Shown one piece after another: positions 34,079-53,150 of a stretch of 64,000 nucleotides of DNA. The notes below the pieces were generated by a model. It saw only the letters and a program-made list of their open reading frames with translations. It did no database searches and was not told the origin of the DNA. The first letter of the stretch is position 1. Each line of letters opens with the position of its first letter. A program made the translations under genes and the position numbers. This stretch comes from Desmodesmus armatus (taxonomy: Eukaryota; Chlorophyta; Chlorophyceae; Sphaeropleales; Scenedesmaceae): NCBI GenBank assembly GCA_007449985.2, contig VIIQ02000274.1, forward strand, positions 1 to 64,000, read 5' to 3'.

Positions 34079-34454
34079 GGAGACGTACTTTGGTCTCGCC
34101 TTTTACTAGATCAAACCAAATACCATCCCCACACTGTTGCTTGACATCATCTTTTGGAGGCTTCATTCGTGAAGCCAAAATACAAAAAAGAAACCCTTCT
34201 TTACCCCACCCACACCACCCCACCTCACTCACTCACTCCCCGACGACAGCACATATGGTCTGGCTACATGCACAAGACATGCTTACACCCATTACTCTTA
34301 AGAATCCTCACTCAAATGCCATCAGAGCTTGCTTGTGTCAATGTCACATTGTCAATGTCACATCAGTGATCAAATGAGGTGAAATTGTACACCACCCTCC
34401 TCTGCCACCCTCACCCAGCACCCAACCCTTCCTCACACAGAGTCATTTCACACT

Positions 34455-35110
34455 CACCATCCCACACACCACACCACCACCGGCAGCAGCGGCAGCGCCA
34501 GCCAGGGGGCAGCAGCACCAGGCAGCGGGGCTGCTCTCACATGATCCACTGCTGCTGTCAGCAGCCGAGTGACAGGACTGCTGCTGCTGCTGCCGCTGCT
34601 GGCACTGCCGCTGCCGCCACTGCCGCCGGCACTGGCGCTGCTGTTGAGGAAGCCGCCCCAGCGAGGCTCTGAGTCAGCGTACTGTTCACCACCTGAGCAG
34701 CAGAGCCGTTGAAAATGTGCGACATGCGTTGGATTGTACAAGGCAACAGCAGCAGCCAAAGAACGCAGCAACAGCGGCAACAATAGGGATGGGGGAAGTG
34801 GCGAGTTGTGGTGAATAGAGTGTGGGGGGGGGGACAAGCTGCGGTATGTTTGACTGGGAATCAAGGTGCCACCGGGGTGCTCAGTCTGCTTGTACTGCTC
34901 ACCACCTGAGCATTAGGACTATTCGAAAGGTACGTGTCGGTGTTGCGTGCGTGCGGCGACAGCAGCCACAGTAAGCAGCAGGAGCAACAGCGGCAACAGG
35001 GGTGGGGGGGTGAGTTGTGGTGAACATGCTGCAGTGTGTTCGACTTGGATTCAAGGTTCCCACGTGGCTCCACACAATGGGGTTCAGTGACTGCTAGGGT
35101 GGGAAATATG
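34455..35110 (-). repeat. Duplicated minus-strand exon region
   Basis: Two units of about 250-300 bases share the intron part (GTGRCGAGTTGTGGTGAA-like, then GGAWTCAAGG) and an exon start after GAGCAG: VVNSTLTQSLAGAASST (about 34697) and VVSSTSRLSTPVAP (about 34907). The first continues into an Ala-rich frame or, in another frame, a hydrophobic stretch. Parent gene unknown. Confidence 0.4.
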
Positions 35111-35396
35111 AGCCCCCACATGCCCCTGTACGGTGTCAGGCTGCAGTGTTCTTAGCTGCACTCAACTGCAGCACGGGCCTGTGGGCTGACAAACTGCCGA
35201 CAGGCTGAGGGGCCAGTTTTGGGGCCTTGGCAGTGCCACAATCCTTGCAGCATGGCTGTTGAGACACGCATAAACGGCTGCTGCTGCGAGCTGCTGCATG
35301 CAAGCTTCACTGCATGCGGCATGCCAGCACAGCTGGATGCCTGCTGCTCGTGCAGTGGTTTGGTCGCTTTCATAAGCAGTAGGCCAGCTTCAAGCC

Positions 35397-35591
35397 TTGC
35401 ATGGCTGGCTCACCGTTGCTGCTGTTCTGTCCATTTCCCCAGCTGGCCTGTATCTGTATGTTGAAGAAGCGTCCCTGGGCTGTGGTCGAGTGGAGCCTCC
35501 TGGTCTGCAGCAGCAGCAGGTCAAGGATGGGTATTTGAAAGAGACAGCTGCTTGCCTGAGGCTGCAGCAGCTTACCAGCTGCAACACATGA
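35397..35591 (+). CDS. Weak candidate exon
   Basis: After a CCCCAG acceptor, the frame GLYLYVEEASLGCGRVEPPG ... LQQLTSCNT ends at TGA. It is protein-like, but the opposite strand is also open, so support is thin. Confidence 0.2.
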   Translation: MHGWLTVAAVLSISPAGLYLYVEEASLGCGRVEPPGLQQQQVKDGYLKETAACLRLQQLTSCNT

Positions 35592-35936
35592 CAACGTAGC
35601 AACGTACCCGTCGGACAGGGGCAAGACGCACGGCTCCAGACGCACGAGCTAGGCATAGGAGAGGTACACATCCAGAGTTTGAAGAGGAGGCCCTGTGCGA
35701 CGCTGACGCCTGCTGCATCATGGCTAGAATGGCACAAAGACGGTTTTTACAACACAGATGCGGTGCTTCGGCAACCAGACAGCAACATCAAAATCACTGC
35801 AGCAACAGGAGACGACAGCTGGGCAGACGACAGCAAGGAGAGGATAGACAGTCACAACACATGCGGAACACTGCATTCTGTGATTATCTCTTATTCTAGT
35901 GACAGCCTGGGGGTTTTACAGTGCGCAAACATTTGC

Positions 35937-35962
35937 TTCCGGTAACCGGAAATAATTTCCGG
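35937..35962 (+). promoter_or_regulatory. Overlapping CCGGAA palindromes upstream of the SET gene
   Basis: TTCCGGT-A-ACCGGAA (35937-35951) overlaps CCGGAAAT-A-ATTTCCGG (35946-35962), giving three alternating CCGGAA/TTCCGG sites. They lie 70-90 bases before the ATG at 36030, in the likely core promoter or 5' UTR. Confidence 0.5.
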
Positions 35963-36029
35963 TAGACAGCAGCCTTCAAGGTGATCAAGTCGTGTCCGCG
36001 ATTGACTAATTAATACACTTAACTTCATC

Positions 36030-38805
36030 ATGACATCTTTGTGCTACCACAACGTTTACGGCTGCCAACAATCGTGCAAGCACCCAAATAGATCAGTAGC
36101 AGCAGGACCAACTCTGCATTATCCGTGCAGGCAAGCCAGACGCCGGTTGAAGGCTGCAGCATGCGATCATCCACAGCAGCAGTCACTCACAGACCCACTA
36201 CCAGCCCTAAGAGCATGGGTAGCAGATGCAGGCGGTTACATCGATCCCAGGCTGGCAGGTGGGCTTGCCAGAAAGTACTGTACTTGAGTGATGCAGCGAC
36301 ACGCATCTGCTCCTTATGCCAACCTCAGTTCGTGTATGACGTTATTTCTAGACCTCTTCAGAAGCACAGTGAGGGTAGTGATGCTGCAGCCACCTCTACG
36401 CCCAAAAGTGGCAGCAGCACCCCACTCAACAAGCTAGCACACACATGCAGATGGGTAGTGCTCCCAAAGCAGCGAAGCGGCTTGGACCCTGGGTACCCAT
36501 CGCCGTATTCTCTCATGCCGCAGCGTGCTGCCAGCATTCTCCCAGCATGCAAAGCAACTACGATAGCTGTAACCATACCTCCTGGGGCGGCCCCTCACAC
36601 CCTACACAAGGTGCTGTGATGCAACGAGCTCCACAGTACCATCACATGTGCTGTAATGTATGGCCCTCATCCAGTGTCACAATTTCTGCAAGAAATGGTG
36701 GCATGCATGCCATGCTGTGCCATGCCGTGTCGTGCTGTGCAGTGAGTGACTGCAACCCTGTATCTAGCAGGCATCATCTCCCCCACCCCCGTCAGTTGGA
36801 TGACTTGAATGCCAACGGCCCCATCACATGTGCTTCCTTGTGCTGTCTGTTCGTCACTTTGACAACTGCGCTGTGCCGTGCTGTGCTATGCCATGCAGTG
36901 AGTGACTGTGCCCCCGTGTCCGGCTACCAAGGCATCGTCTCATCAGCGCCTTTTAGTCAGGACAACCTAGAAGCAAACGGGCTCATCACCTCGGCTTGAT
37001 TGTGTTGCCCTTCTCCACCACTCCTGTGCCATGCCATGTCGTGCTGTGCTGTGCTGTGCAGTGAGTGAGTGCGCCCCCGTGTCAGGCTGTCGAGGCATCA
37101 TTACCTCGGCCCACATTTCCCTAGATGACCTAGATGCCAAGGGGCCGATCATATCAGTCCCACAGCAGCTGCAATTCACCAGCAGTACTGCCCTGGGCAT
37201 CGTCAGCAAAGCAGCGGGGGCAGCTGCTGCTGCTGCAGCTGTCGGGCAGCTGTCAGACTCGCAGCTCATTGCAGCTGCTCTGGCACACGAACAGCAGCAG
37301 GTAAAGCTGGTGGGTGCATGGATGGGGTGGGGCTTGGAGACACAGTATGATAGCATGGTGGGCTGCCAGGCTATTTCAAGCAAATGGCACATGTTTCTAT
37401 CTGCATGTTTCAGGTCGTGGCTGCCCGGGTTTGTGTCAATTGTTTATCAAGCGAGCTGCAGAGCGCTCCTGTCAATGAGAAGTCTGTCATTGCACGTTGT
37501 GGCCTTGCTATTTGTTGAGAGTGAGCTGCTGTGCCGTCTGCCTCCCCCCCCCCTTTCTGCACATCCCGCAACCCGCAGGCCCAGCACAGCTTTTGGCAGC
37601 CCTACCTCGCCTCGCTCCCGGCGCTCCCTCCCAACCCCTGGCTGCTACAAGACCCCCAGCAACTCTCAGCACTGATAGAACCCTACCACCAACAGCTCAC
37701 AGCAGCTGGCACCACAGCAGCCGACTGGGCTGCTGCCACAGCTGCCACCCCCCCCCCCCAAAAAAACACACACAGACCCTGCCTGACCCCCAGCTATTCT
37801 CACAATGCACTTCTGTTCCCACCACCCACTGGCACCACCCTTTCCTGCACACCCCGCAACAGGCCCAGCACAGCTTTTGGCAGCCCTACCTCGCCTCCCT
37901 ACCAGCCCTGCCCCCCAACCCCTGGCTGCTACAAGACCCCCAACAAGTCTCAGCACTGATAGAACCCTACCACCCACAGCTCACAGCTGCTGGCACCACA
38001 GCAGCCGAATGGGCAGCTGCCACTGCAGCAGCCCGGCAGCAGCAGCTATTAGCAGCGGCAGAGGTGGTGTTACTTCTAGGGACAGACCTCAGCATCAGTC
38101 AGCAGGACGTCTTGCTGGCGCTGGGTCAAGTGACATCTCGGTCGCTGGCTAGCGGCAGTAGCGGCGGGATGTGTCCTGTCATTGACCTGGTCAACCACCA
38201 TGCAGCGGCAGGTGCTCCGATGCTACAGCTGGGTGATAGAGACCAGCTGACGATGACAGTGCTGCCGCTGCTGCATGTGAGTTGAGGGGTGACGGTGCGG
38301 TCACTTGTGAGCAGCATTATAGATGCTCTATTTCGGGACATGTTCAACTACGTCGCAACCGGTGCAGCAGCTCTGCAGTCAGCAGCTCAATCGCCAGTAG
38401 CGGAGGATTCAACAGCTGCCAAGCATATCCCCGTTGTGTCCTGCCGATATGTTTTGGGACAACTGCAGCAGCTGGATAATGGCTGCCATTCGTCAAGGAT
38501 GGTTGTTGAGGATGGCGTGAACAGTTGGACTTGACTCAATCAAGTTGCTTTCCTGCACGCACGCATAAATCGAGTCTGCACACGACATGCGCACGTTTGT
38601 TGCGCAATGACAACAATGCACGCTGACGGTCGTGACTTGTGCAAATTTTGTGCACCTTGACACCCCCCCCCCCTCCTCCCGTCTGCAGGGTGATGCTGTG
38701 CCCATGTCAGCTGGTGATGAGCTGCTGATCCTGTACAAGGGCGGCTACACTCCCCTGGAGGCATTCCTGAAGTTTGGGTTTGTGGCCGAGGAGTGGTGGC
38801 AGTAG
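36030..38805 (+). CDS. SET-domain protein, plant/algal lysine-methyltransferase type
   Basis: Four exons join in phase: 36030-36258 (phase 1 end, CAG|GTGGGC), 37062-37300, 37863-38276 and 38689-38805, giving about 332 residues. Exon 1 has an Arg/Ser/Ala-rich leader, possibly an organelle transit peptide, then ALRAWVADAGGYIDPRLA. Exon 2 begins the SET fold (GCRGIITSAHISLDD, SVPQQLQFTSSTALG). Exon 3 holds HSFWQPYLASLPALPPNPWL and the NH-box region GGMCPVIDLVNHHAAAGAPM. Exon 4 has PMSAGDELLILYKGGYTPLE and the end FLKFGFVAEEWWQ. This matches the Rubisco large-subunit methyltransferase-like SET group, where NHS, here NHH, helps bind AdoMet. The substrate cannot be told. Candidate TGTAA near 39207. 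Confidence 0.75.
36743..37160 (+). repeat. Three tandem copies of SET exon 2 start with its acceptor
   Basis: Copies start at 36743, 36899 and 37062, each after a (TGCTG)n-like tract and GCAG, and read SDCNPVSS..., SDCAPVSGYQGIVSSAPFS and SECAPVSGCRGIITSAHISL. Only the last continues into a full exon with a donor. Offsets are 156 and 163. Confidence 0.8.
37579..37960 (+). repeat. Two copies of SET exon 3 start
   Basis: The sequence AQHSFWQPYLASLPALPPNP is encoded at 37579 and 37863 (offset 284), each after a CCCGCAG or CGCAACAG acceptor. The first runs about 165 bases in frame and then dissolves into a C12 run with no donor, so it is likely a pseudo-exon inside intron 2. Confidence 0.8.
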
Positions 38806-39390
38806 CAGAGCAGCTGCTGAGTAGCCCTGCCAACGTGGCTAAGAGATTGCCTAAGCCTTGGGAACCTTGGAACGTGTTGCCTGCCCTTGGGCGGCAGGCT
38901 CGTGTGGATTTATATGGAGTTGGCTTGGCCTTTCGGGCCTGTACATTTGCTGATGCAGCCTCTGCTGGGATCTCAGCTATCTAGGCAGCCTTCCTCGAAA
39001 TGGGTTGCTGACTGGTGGCAGTACAATTGTTACGCTCAATGAGGGGCTGCATGCACAAGAGCCCAGGTTAATGGTTTTTATTCAAACATTCAGTGGAGTG
39101 TACACATGTGTGCAAGGCAAATTCGCGAACGTGTACTGGCAATCAATGCGTAAGGCGCGCCTTCTCGATCACCCGCGCCGCAAGAGCTTGTTATAATCTT
39201 AAAATGTAATTGAAACAGCTTTGAGGGTACAAGAAGCTGGTTGGCGCCATCCGCCATAAAGGCCAACCGTGCCACGGTTCACCAGGGCACGGGAGTGCGC
39301 ACTTGATCATGGTGGAGCCGATAGCATTCTCTAATTCTTTTGTCAGTTTGACAATTATCAAGCAGAGGCCTGAGCCACGCGCTTTCGCCA
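38806..39390. other. 3' UTR of the SET gene and short intergenic
   Basis: No coding support. TGTAA at about 39207 is the best poly(A) signal. Confidence 0.4.
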
Positions 39391-39399
39391 CCGTTCGCC

Positions 39400-41503
39400 A
39401 TGCTGTCCCTGCTGAGTCGCCCAGATCTGTGCTGCAGCAGCAGTAGCAGAGGGAGCATCACCTCTCGTGGTTGCCTGCTGTCTCAAACCCCAAATGCCAT
39501 CATACGTTTATCATGCTCTCAAAGTGCCAGCACCAGCAGCTGCAGCTTCCCTCTTGCGAACAGCATCACCAGCAGGAGGGTGGTCGTTTGTACTGATTCT
39601 GTAACTTTGCGGCCTTGGGTTTAGTGCCGCGACCGCGTGGGCCAAAACCGCAATCACGTGACCGCTGTACACTGTTGTACACGTTTTTGGCGAGGTGTAG
39701 CGCGGTCAAAGGTAAACCCTAAAACACGTTTATGCATGCAAAAGAAGTTTATTCTTGATGCCGTCGGGCTCTGTGTATTATGTAGCACGTTCTTTGGCCT
39801 GTGGACAGTTCATGGGCAGCAGCAGCAGCTTCTCCGGCCAGGACGGGTATCTGATGTATCACGAGGTGTCTTGAGGATTGCACATCTTAAAGATAACCCT
39901 CTGATCTGTTCATGGTGCAAAGTTCAACTCGTTACTCGTCGTTACCAGACCCTTTTCGGCCCTCAGAAGGTCACAGGCACCGTCACAGCAGTAGGTGGCA
40001 GTTACCCCTCTCAACAGACCCCACAACGCATCAGAGCCGTCGAAACCATTACAACGATGGTAGCATAGCTCAATTAGTTTCATTATCTTCTTCAGGATGT
40101 CATGTCCGGCCTGTCTGGACACTGACAGCAGCATGCAGCAGCTGCAGGGCGAGCTGGGGCCCAGCTCAGCTGGCGGCACACCAGGCACAGCTTGCTGCAG
40201 CCAATGCATGCATCAGCCTGTTGGAGGGCACAGTGCAGCTGCAGGGCAATGAAATCGAGCAGCTGCAGCTTTTGGTGGCAGAAGGGGAGCACAGAGTGCT
40301 GCAGCAGGAGCTGGCAGGGGTCTTGTCTACGCTGCAGGGCAGTTGGGTGCTGACTGGCGCAGTGCGTTGAAGCGCATGGTGCACCAGGATAGGTACTGGC
40401 AGCGGAGGGCGGAGCAGCCGCCCAAGGTGCAGCAGCACGTCATGGAGGTGCTGAAGCAGGTCAGTTGAGAGGTGGGAGAGGGACTCAGCTGCTGCTTGGT
40501 GCAGCACGTCTTGCATCGCAGAGTCATGCAGGCTGCCCGCCCGATGCAACACTGCATCACGGTGTCTGTTGCTGCTCTGCTGCTGCCTGTGTGCTGATGC
40601 AGTTGCAAGCCAGGTTGGGTGACGGCTGGCACAGCCAGGCGCCCAGCATCCTGGCTGCATATGAGCAGCTGGAGCAGCCGCTGCTGCTCATGCTGCTGCC
40701 CGACAGCAGGCTGCTGACACAGCGGCAGATGGATCGATGCTGCTTGTGACTTGGAGGAGGCCTTTGATCAGCAGGTGCGGCATGACGCAGGCGGGTGCTG
40801 CAGCACTTCAGGGCACTGCACTGAACATGACACGTTGCACCCCTCAGCCTCTGCGATCTTACTACAACAGGACACGCTGCACCCCCTGAGTGAATGCACT
40901 AACACACCTGAGCCTCACTGCCCATGCTGCCGTTGTGCAGGTCGGTGCAGGAGCACCACCTTCTCAGCGCGTCAGCACACGAGCAAGGCGGGTGCGTACC
41001 TTGTGCACAGACTTCCTGGAGCACAGCGCAGCAGACTTCAAGAGCACAGTGACACAGACGGCGGCAACAGCAGCGGCGCTAGCGACAGCAGCAGTGAAAG
41101 CGATGCACAGCACAGTCAGCGCGTGTGCTACTGCATCCTGGAGGCCTGGCCTGGGCCCCTGTGCAGCCAGCAAGCAAACAGCGTCCACCCAGCTGTGGCC
41201 TGCTTCTGCAAGGCACACTGGCAGCAGCCCAACGCAGCGAGGCCGCACCAGCGCAGCAGGGGGACCCTTGGTCGGCAGGGGTGGAAGAGCAGCAGTGATG
41301 CAGGCGGCACAGGGGCTGCAGGCAGTGGCAGGGGCATGGGAAGGGGCCAGGGGAAGGGCAGGAATGGCCCAAAGGGTGTGGCAGCAGCAGTCACCAAGCG
41401 GCAGCACAGCAGCCCGGGTAAGCAGCAAGGCCCAGCCAAGCGCATGCAGGCCAAGGGCGGGGGGCAGAAGCGGCCAAGGGCTCTAGCAATGTCCAAGTAG
41501 TGA
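39400..41503 (+). CDS. Coiled-coil protein with a basic C-terminus, exon structure uncertain
   Basis: A Ser-rich N-terminal frame starts at 39400 (MLSLLSRPDLCCSSSSRGSI). It may instead be an upstream ORF, with the real start at 40099 (MSCPACLDTDSSMQQLQGEL). The core is a coiled coil (AQLAAHQAQLAAANACISLL, EGTVQLQGNEIEQLQLLVAE), then SALKRMVHQDRYWQRRAEQP and VQQHVMEVLKQ up to a donor near 40458. The next exon, from about 40599, encodes LQARLGDGWHSQAPSILAAY. The last long frame ends GKGRNGPKGVAAAVTKRQHS ... RPRALAMSK at 41503, basic and perhaps nuclear. Frame changes near 40150 and 40345 need one-base corrections. I recognise no family. Confidence 0.35.
39712..39724 (+). promoter_or_regulatory. 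Telo-box-like AAACCCTAA
   Basis: GTAAACCCTAAAAC lies about 380 bases before the candidate start at 40099. Plant telo-boxes have this core, but the site may also be a chance or interstitial telomeric match. Confidence 0.25.
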
Positions 41504-41819
41504 GAAGTATCATGTACTCAAGCATTGGAGTGTTTGGAGGCAGCTTAGGTGTGGTTTTCAGGTTGTCCTGGTTGTAACCAACTTTGGCGGTTACCTGTTG
41601 GGCGGCAGGGTGCTGGGGTGTGTGGTGTTGCATTTGTCTTGAGGTCTCAGATATACCAAAATAGTGTTTGATTTATAACAACTATCCTTTAGCAACTTCA
41701 ATCACTCCAATCGGATGCCCAGCGCATGAGTTATGGGGGTGTCACCAGGTGTCACCAGGTAACCCTACAACGCAGCAGCGCTGCTGTCGAGTGTCACCCA
41801 CTGGTTTACTAGGAAGGAC

Positions 41820-43291
41820 TTGTCGGATGGATACCAAACTTTGGGGATTGCATATACATATAATAAGTACTCATTCGCGACCATTATCACCCCAAACGGT
41901 GGATATGAATTTTTTCTCCAGAACCACTACGTTTGTCACGCTGATGGCCGCCCAATGTGGGCCAGGGGTACACCAAATCCCAGTGACAGCAGCAGGCCTA
42001 GCAGTGGTGGTAGTGGCATGGGGGCATTCATCACCGGGGAGATCACCAAATGCAGCAGTGTGCCAGAGCTGGAGACAGTCTTCATTGAGCACAGCGGGAG
42101 CTTCACCTACATTCAAGCTGCTGCCGCAATTCACAAGTACGCTAAGCTGCGTGGCAGCAGCATGCGCAGCGCATTCTTCACCAAGCTAGCAGCTGCATGG
42201 TTGCAGCAGCTTCCAGAATCAGGCTTCTGGCCCAGTGGGAATGTGCAAGCATCCTTTGGGCATGTGGCAAGTTAGGCAGTGCTCAACATCCTGTCTGGGC
42301 CAAAACCTGGCAGGCCTTCCTTGCACTTGTTGACAAGGACATTTGCACAAGCCAGGCGCCATCTTTGAAGCCACAGGATATCTCAAATGTGCTACACGCA
42401 TGTGCCAAGCTGCGCCACCAGCCGCAGCCTGACGAGCTGCTGGTGCTGCTAGAAGCCTTTGCACACCCTGTCGTGCTGGCAGCAGCAACACCCCAGCAAT
42501 TTGCTAACATCATCTGGTCTGTGGGGTTGCTCAGTGTGACCCCTGGTTGGAAAGCAGAGGTCAGCCAGGAGATGCTGCAACAGCTGTTGGCTCCCAAACT
42601 GCTATCGATGGTAGCCACAGAGGGATCACCTCAGCATGCCTCCAATGTGCTGGTGGGTTTGGCCCGCATGTGCACGGGGCCATCACCACTGCTCTCCACA
42701 GCCGCAGCACAGGAGTATGCTGGGCAGGTGCTAGCAAGTGTACGGCTAAACCGGCTGTCAAGCTGGGCACCTCAGGAAGTAACTAATATTATGTGGGCAC
42801 TGGGTGAGTTGCAGCTCAGGGATGTTGGATTCGTCCAGGCTGCAATCGCAGCCTCCCCAGTGTGGCTAGCGCGGTGCAATGACTCTGGCATAAAGCAGGT
42901 GGCCGCGGCTTGTGCCCAGCTGCAATATCGGGATGAGCACTTCATGGGGCTGCTGCTGCAGCGGGCAGAGCAGATGCTGCAGCCCAACAGGCACAGCCGG
43001 CCCATGTCTGACGCAGACAGGGATAGTATTGCGGCCATCTGCTGCTTGTCAATAGTGTTGATGGAAATGAAAGGGCTTGCTGGTGCAGCGCGCAAGCTTG
43101 TAGCTGACAGCAACATCAAGCAGCACAGCCGCACGCACCCCTCCAACACGCGCAGGCTGTGGGTGTTCCACAGCTGGCTGTTGCAGCACCAGCTGCTTGA
43201 TGGGAAGGGCCTGGCAGGGTTGGTAACTCAGCAGCAGCTGCAGCAGGGGGCAAAAGAGGAAGCAGAGTGGGGGGACAAGACACGGCTGTGA
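41820..43291 (+). CDS. OPR (octotricopeptide repeat) protein, frameshifted once
   Basis: Degenerate 38-residue helical repeats with the OPR signature are clear: QWECASILWACGKLGSAQHP, PQDISNVLHACAKLRHQPQP, PQQFANIIWSVGLLSVTPGW, PQHASNVLVGLARMCTGPSP and PQEVTNIMWALGELQLRDVG. OPR proteins are sequence-specific RNA binders that act mostly in chloroplasts on mRNA stability, splicing or translation. The upstream frame (ITKCSSVPELETVFIEHSGS, FTYIQAAAAIHKYAKLRGSS) is the N-terminal part. It passes into the main frame near 42224, where one base seems to be missing. No RAP domain follows the last repeats (stop at 43289). The N-terminus before 41930 is uncertain. RNA target unknown. Confidence 0.75.
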
Positions 43292-45244
43292 CTGTGTCGT
43301 TGCTGCGTTTGGGTAAAACCTGGTTCCCCTTTTGTCTCGCTGACACTTGGGCTTTGGTGCCCTATTTGATGCATGAATCGCATCTCAGCGTTGCGACTGA
43401 ACTATCATATGTTTTGGCAACGATAATTTTTTTCAGAGGCATGCCTGGTGCCTCTGTGTGTGTACCTTGGTGGCTTTTCTGTGTTTGAAGTGGCCAAGGG
43501 GTGCAAACTTCAGGCCCATGTGCATCATGACCTGTTCATATCTTCGGGTGTCTCCCCTTGTGTGTGGCCTCCCACCCCGTTGGATCGCTGTTGTGGTGTT
43601 TTGTCAGCATTGTGCATGTATTGCATGGGCCACTACAGCACCAATGAGCCGTCACTAGAGGTGTAGGTCTGCTGGGCCAAGCACCCTGACACATGCACAC
43701 TATGTGTGGGCATGATGAACCACACCCTGGGGGGCCCACATTGTGGATATGGTGGGCCCCGTGCACTGCATTGCAGACTCTGCATCCGAGCTGTTTCACA
43801 AGTGAAGTCCAGAGCATGCGTTGTGGCCTTCGATATCCCTCTGTCAAGTCTGCATGCAGGACACTGCATCCATAAACGTTGAATGATCATCCAGCTGATG
43901 CTGTGACACACGCGCAAGCACTTCAACAGCAATCCAAGAGCGTTCCAACAAGTCTTGCCAAGAGTGTTCCCAGATACCAGCCAGAAAAGCCAAATCACAG
44001 CCACATGTATCAGACGTGGCATTCCCTGTGAGAACACCAATACAACAACTAGGCCAACTTCTTTTCATTGACAGACACGGCAGCTTCAGCCTCTGCGATC
44101 TTATTACAACAACTAGGCCATGTTCAAGCCCAAATAACACACAGCAGCACATCTGCTACCAGGAATTGCTCAGCCATACTGCTTGTGCAGCACATACTAC
44201 GTAGTGCATGTGGTATTGACACACACAGCAGCACATCTGCTGCCAGCACTTGTGCAGCGCTGGTACAGAGCCGATGCTGCGGTGGCCACAGCAGTGGGAG
44301 GTCAGCACGGTGTCACGTCAATCAAACACACCATCTGACAGCTGCTTCTGTGGCACACTTTGCAACAAACCAGGGTGTTGACCTGCCGCCAGCAGCAGCA
44401 ACAGGCTGACTGTGTGTGTGGCGTACTATTTTGACAAAACTGCAGGTGCCTAGCAAACAGTCACACATCACACCATGCGCACTGCTGCACGACAAAACAG
44501 TGTCGAGGAACAGCCTTCAGCAGGTCCACAGCGATGGCACAAAAACCACAATGCCTTTGGCCACCAACTGCAGAACAACCGCCCTCAGAGCGCTCACCAC
44601 AGTGTGCCAATGCTGCGCACCTGGTGCATGTCTGCTGCCCAGCGCACCCCCAACCCCTTGACATGCTGCTGAAAGTGCTGTGCTGCTGCTGGCCATACAC
44701 AGCTGGAAGGTGCCCCACACAACCATCCTACTGCTGCTGCTGTGCACACTCCTGGGCTAGCGCGAGCCAAGCAATGAAAATGCACGATGCAGTACATGCG
44801 CCAAGGTAGCCTCAACAACATCCCATAACTACTGCACAAACAAACACCTGCTGACATTGACATCACACTCCCGCTCCAGAGCCTGGTGCAAAGTGCCGAT
44901 CAGCACCACTGGACGGGCCTAGGCACGGGCCAGGATCTATGAAATACCATGCAACCACGCAATGGGGTCGCAGGTACGGGCGTGCGGCACCACTGCTGCT
45001 GTCAGGCTGCAGCTGCAGGGGTCTTGAGCGCTGCGCTGTGCTGCTGCTGGGGCTCAGCCACAGCTGGGGTGTGTGAGGGGCTGTAGGGTGACATCGTCCA
45101 TGGTCTGTGCCATGAAGAAGGGTGCAAATATATATATCGACATGCAGCGCTGTCGACGCCTTGCAGGTATGCACTGCTGCTGTGGGCGGGCGCCACACTG
45201 CTGCTGGTGCCAGAAGCTGTAGGGGATCTTCGCTGCTCTGGGCA
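43292..45244. other. 3' flank of the OPR gene and intergenic
   Basis: No convincing gene. The string CAGCCTCTGCGATCTTAYTA followed by CAACA occurs at about 44090 and also at 40847, a short dispersed repeat. ACACAGCAGCACATCTGCTR occurs twice (about 44137 and 44222). A minus-strand open frame at 44594-44866 lacks splice or family support. Confidence 0.35.
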
Positions 45245-45496
45245 TCACTGCTCTGCTGCCTGGCGCTGCAGAGGCCCTGATCCAATGCCACTGGCTTCTG
45301 GAACGCCGAAAGCGCTGTTAAACATTCGCTTGAGGCCTGGCTTGACCCCACTGAAGCAGTGCTGCTCCCCAGCCTGTTCCCAGTCTGCTGTCACACCACC
45401 GATGATGGCAAGGCCACAGGCAACGAGTGTGAAAGCTTTGAGACGGCCCTGCGCTTTTGGAGCCCAAAAGAGCCAGTCAGAGTCGGCAGCAGACAT
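45245..45496 (-). CDS. Small single-pass membrane protein, unknown
   Basis: An uninterrupted 83-codon frame starts MSAADSDWLFWAPKAQGRLK, has one hydrophobic segment (AFTLVACGLAIIGGVTADW) and then GEQHCFSGVKPGLKRMFNSA. Low-complexity bias is absent and the layout resembles small organelle inner-membrane proteins. The tail after FGVPE may be read-through of a splice site. Family not recognised. Confidence 0.45.
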   Translation of the reverse strand: MSAADSDWLFWAPKAQGRLKAFTLVACGLAIIGGVTADWEQAGEQHCFSGVKPGLKRMFNSAFGVPEASGIGSGPLQRQAAEQ

Positions 45497-45887
45497 CAGA
45501 GCAACAGCACCAACAGCAGCAGATCGCGGTGTGAGGACGATGATGGACCACGAGATGGATGCAGGAACACCGCTTCTGATAGCAAGATGGTGAAGAGAAT
45601 CAGTCAGGACCCTGAGGTGAGCATCCTCTCGGGTTGTTCGTTAGGAAAACAGCGAATGCCTCGGACACACAAACCGCGGTGACAGATGCCGCCAAGCAGC
45701 GCCCTTCCTGCAGCACGAATTCGATTCAAAGTCGTCTTACATCCATATCAGCAGAAGCAACGTCTATGTCGCGGCATTCCTCAGGAGGGGGAAGCCACCT
45801 CAGGTCTGCTTCTGCTTTCTCTTCCTCCTGCCCTCACAGACCTTCCATTGGCCCCTTGATAGCGTTGATGTGTGCCTGTCACTGCAG

Positions 45888-53150
<7,263 letters not shown>

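Noticed and set aside
44594..44866. 90-codon minus frame rich in Trp, Cys and His
   Set aside because: No acceptor or donor in phase, and the opposite strand is equally open.
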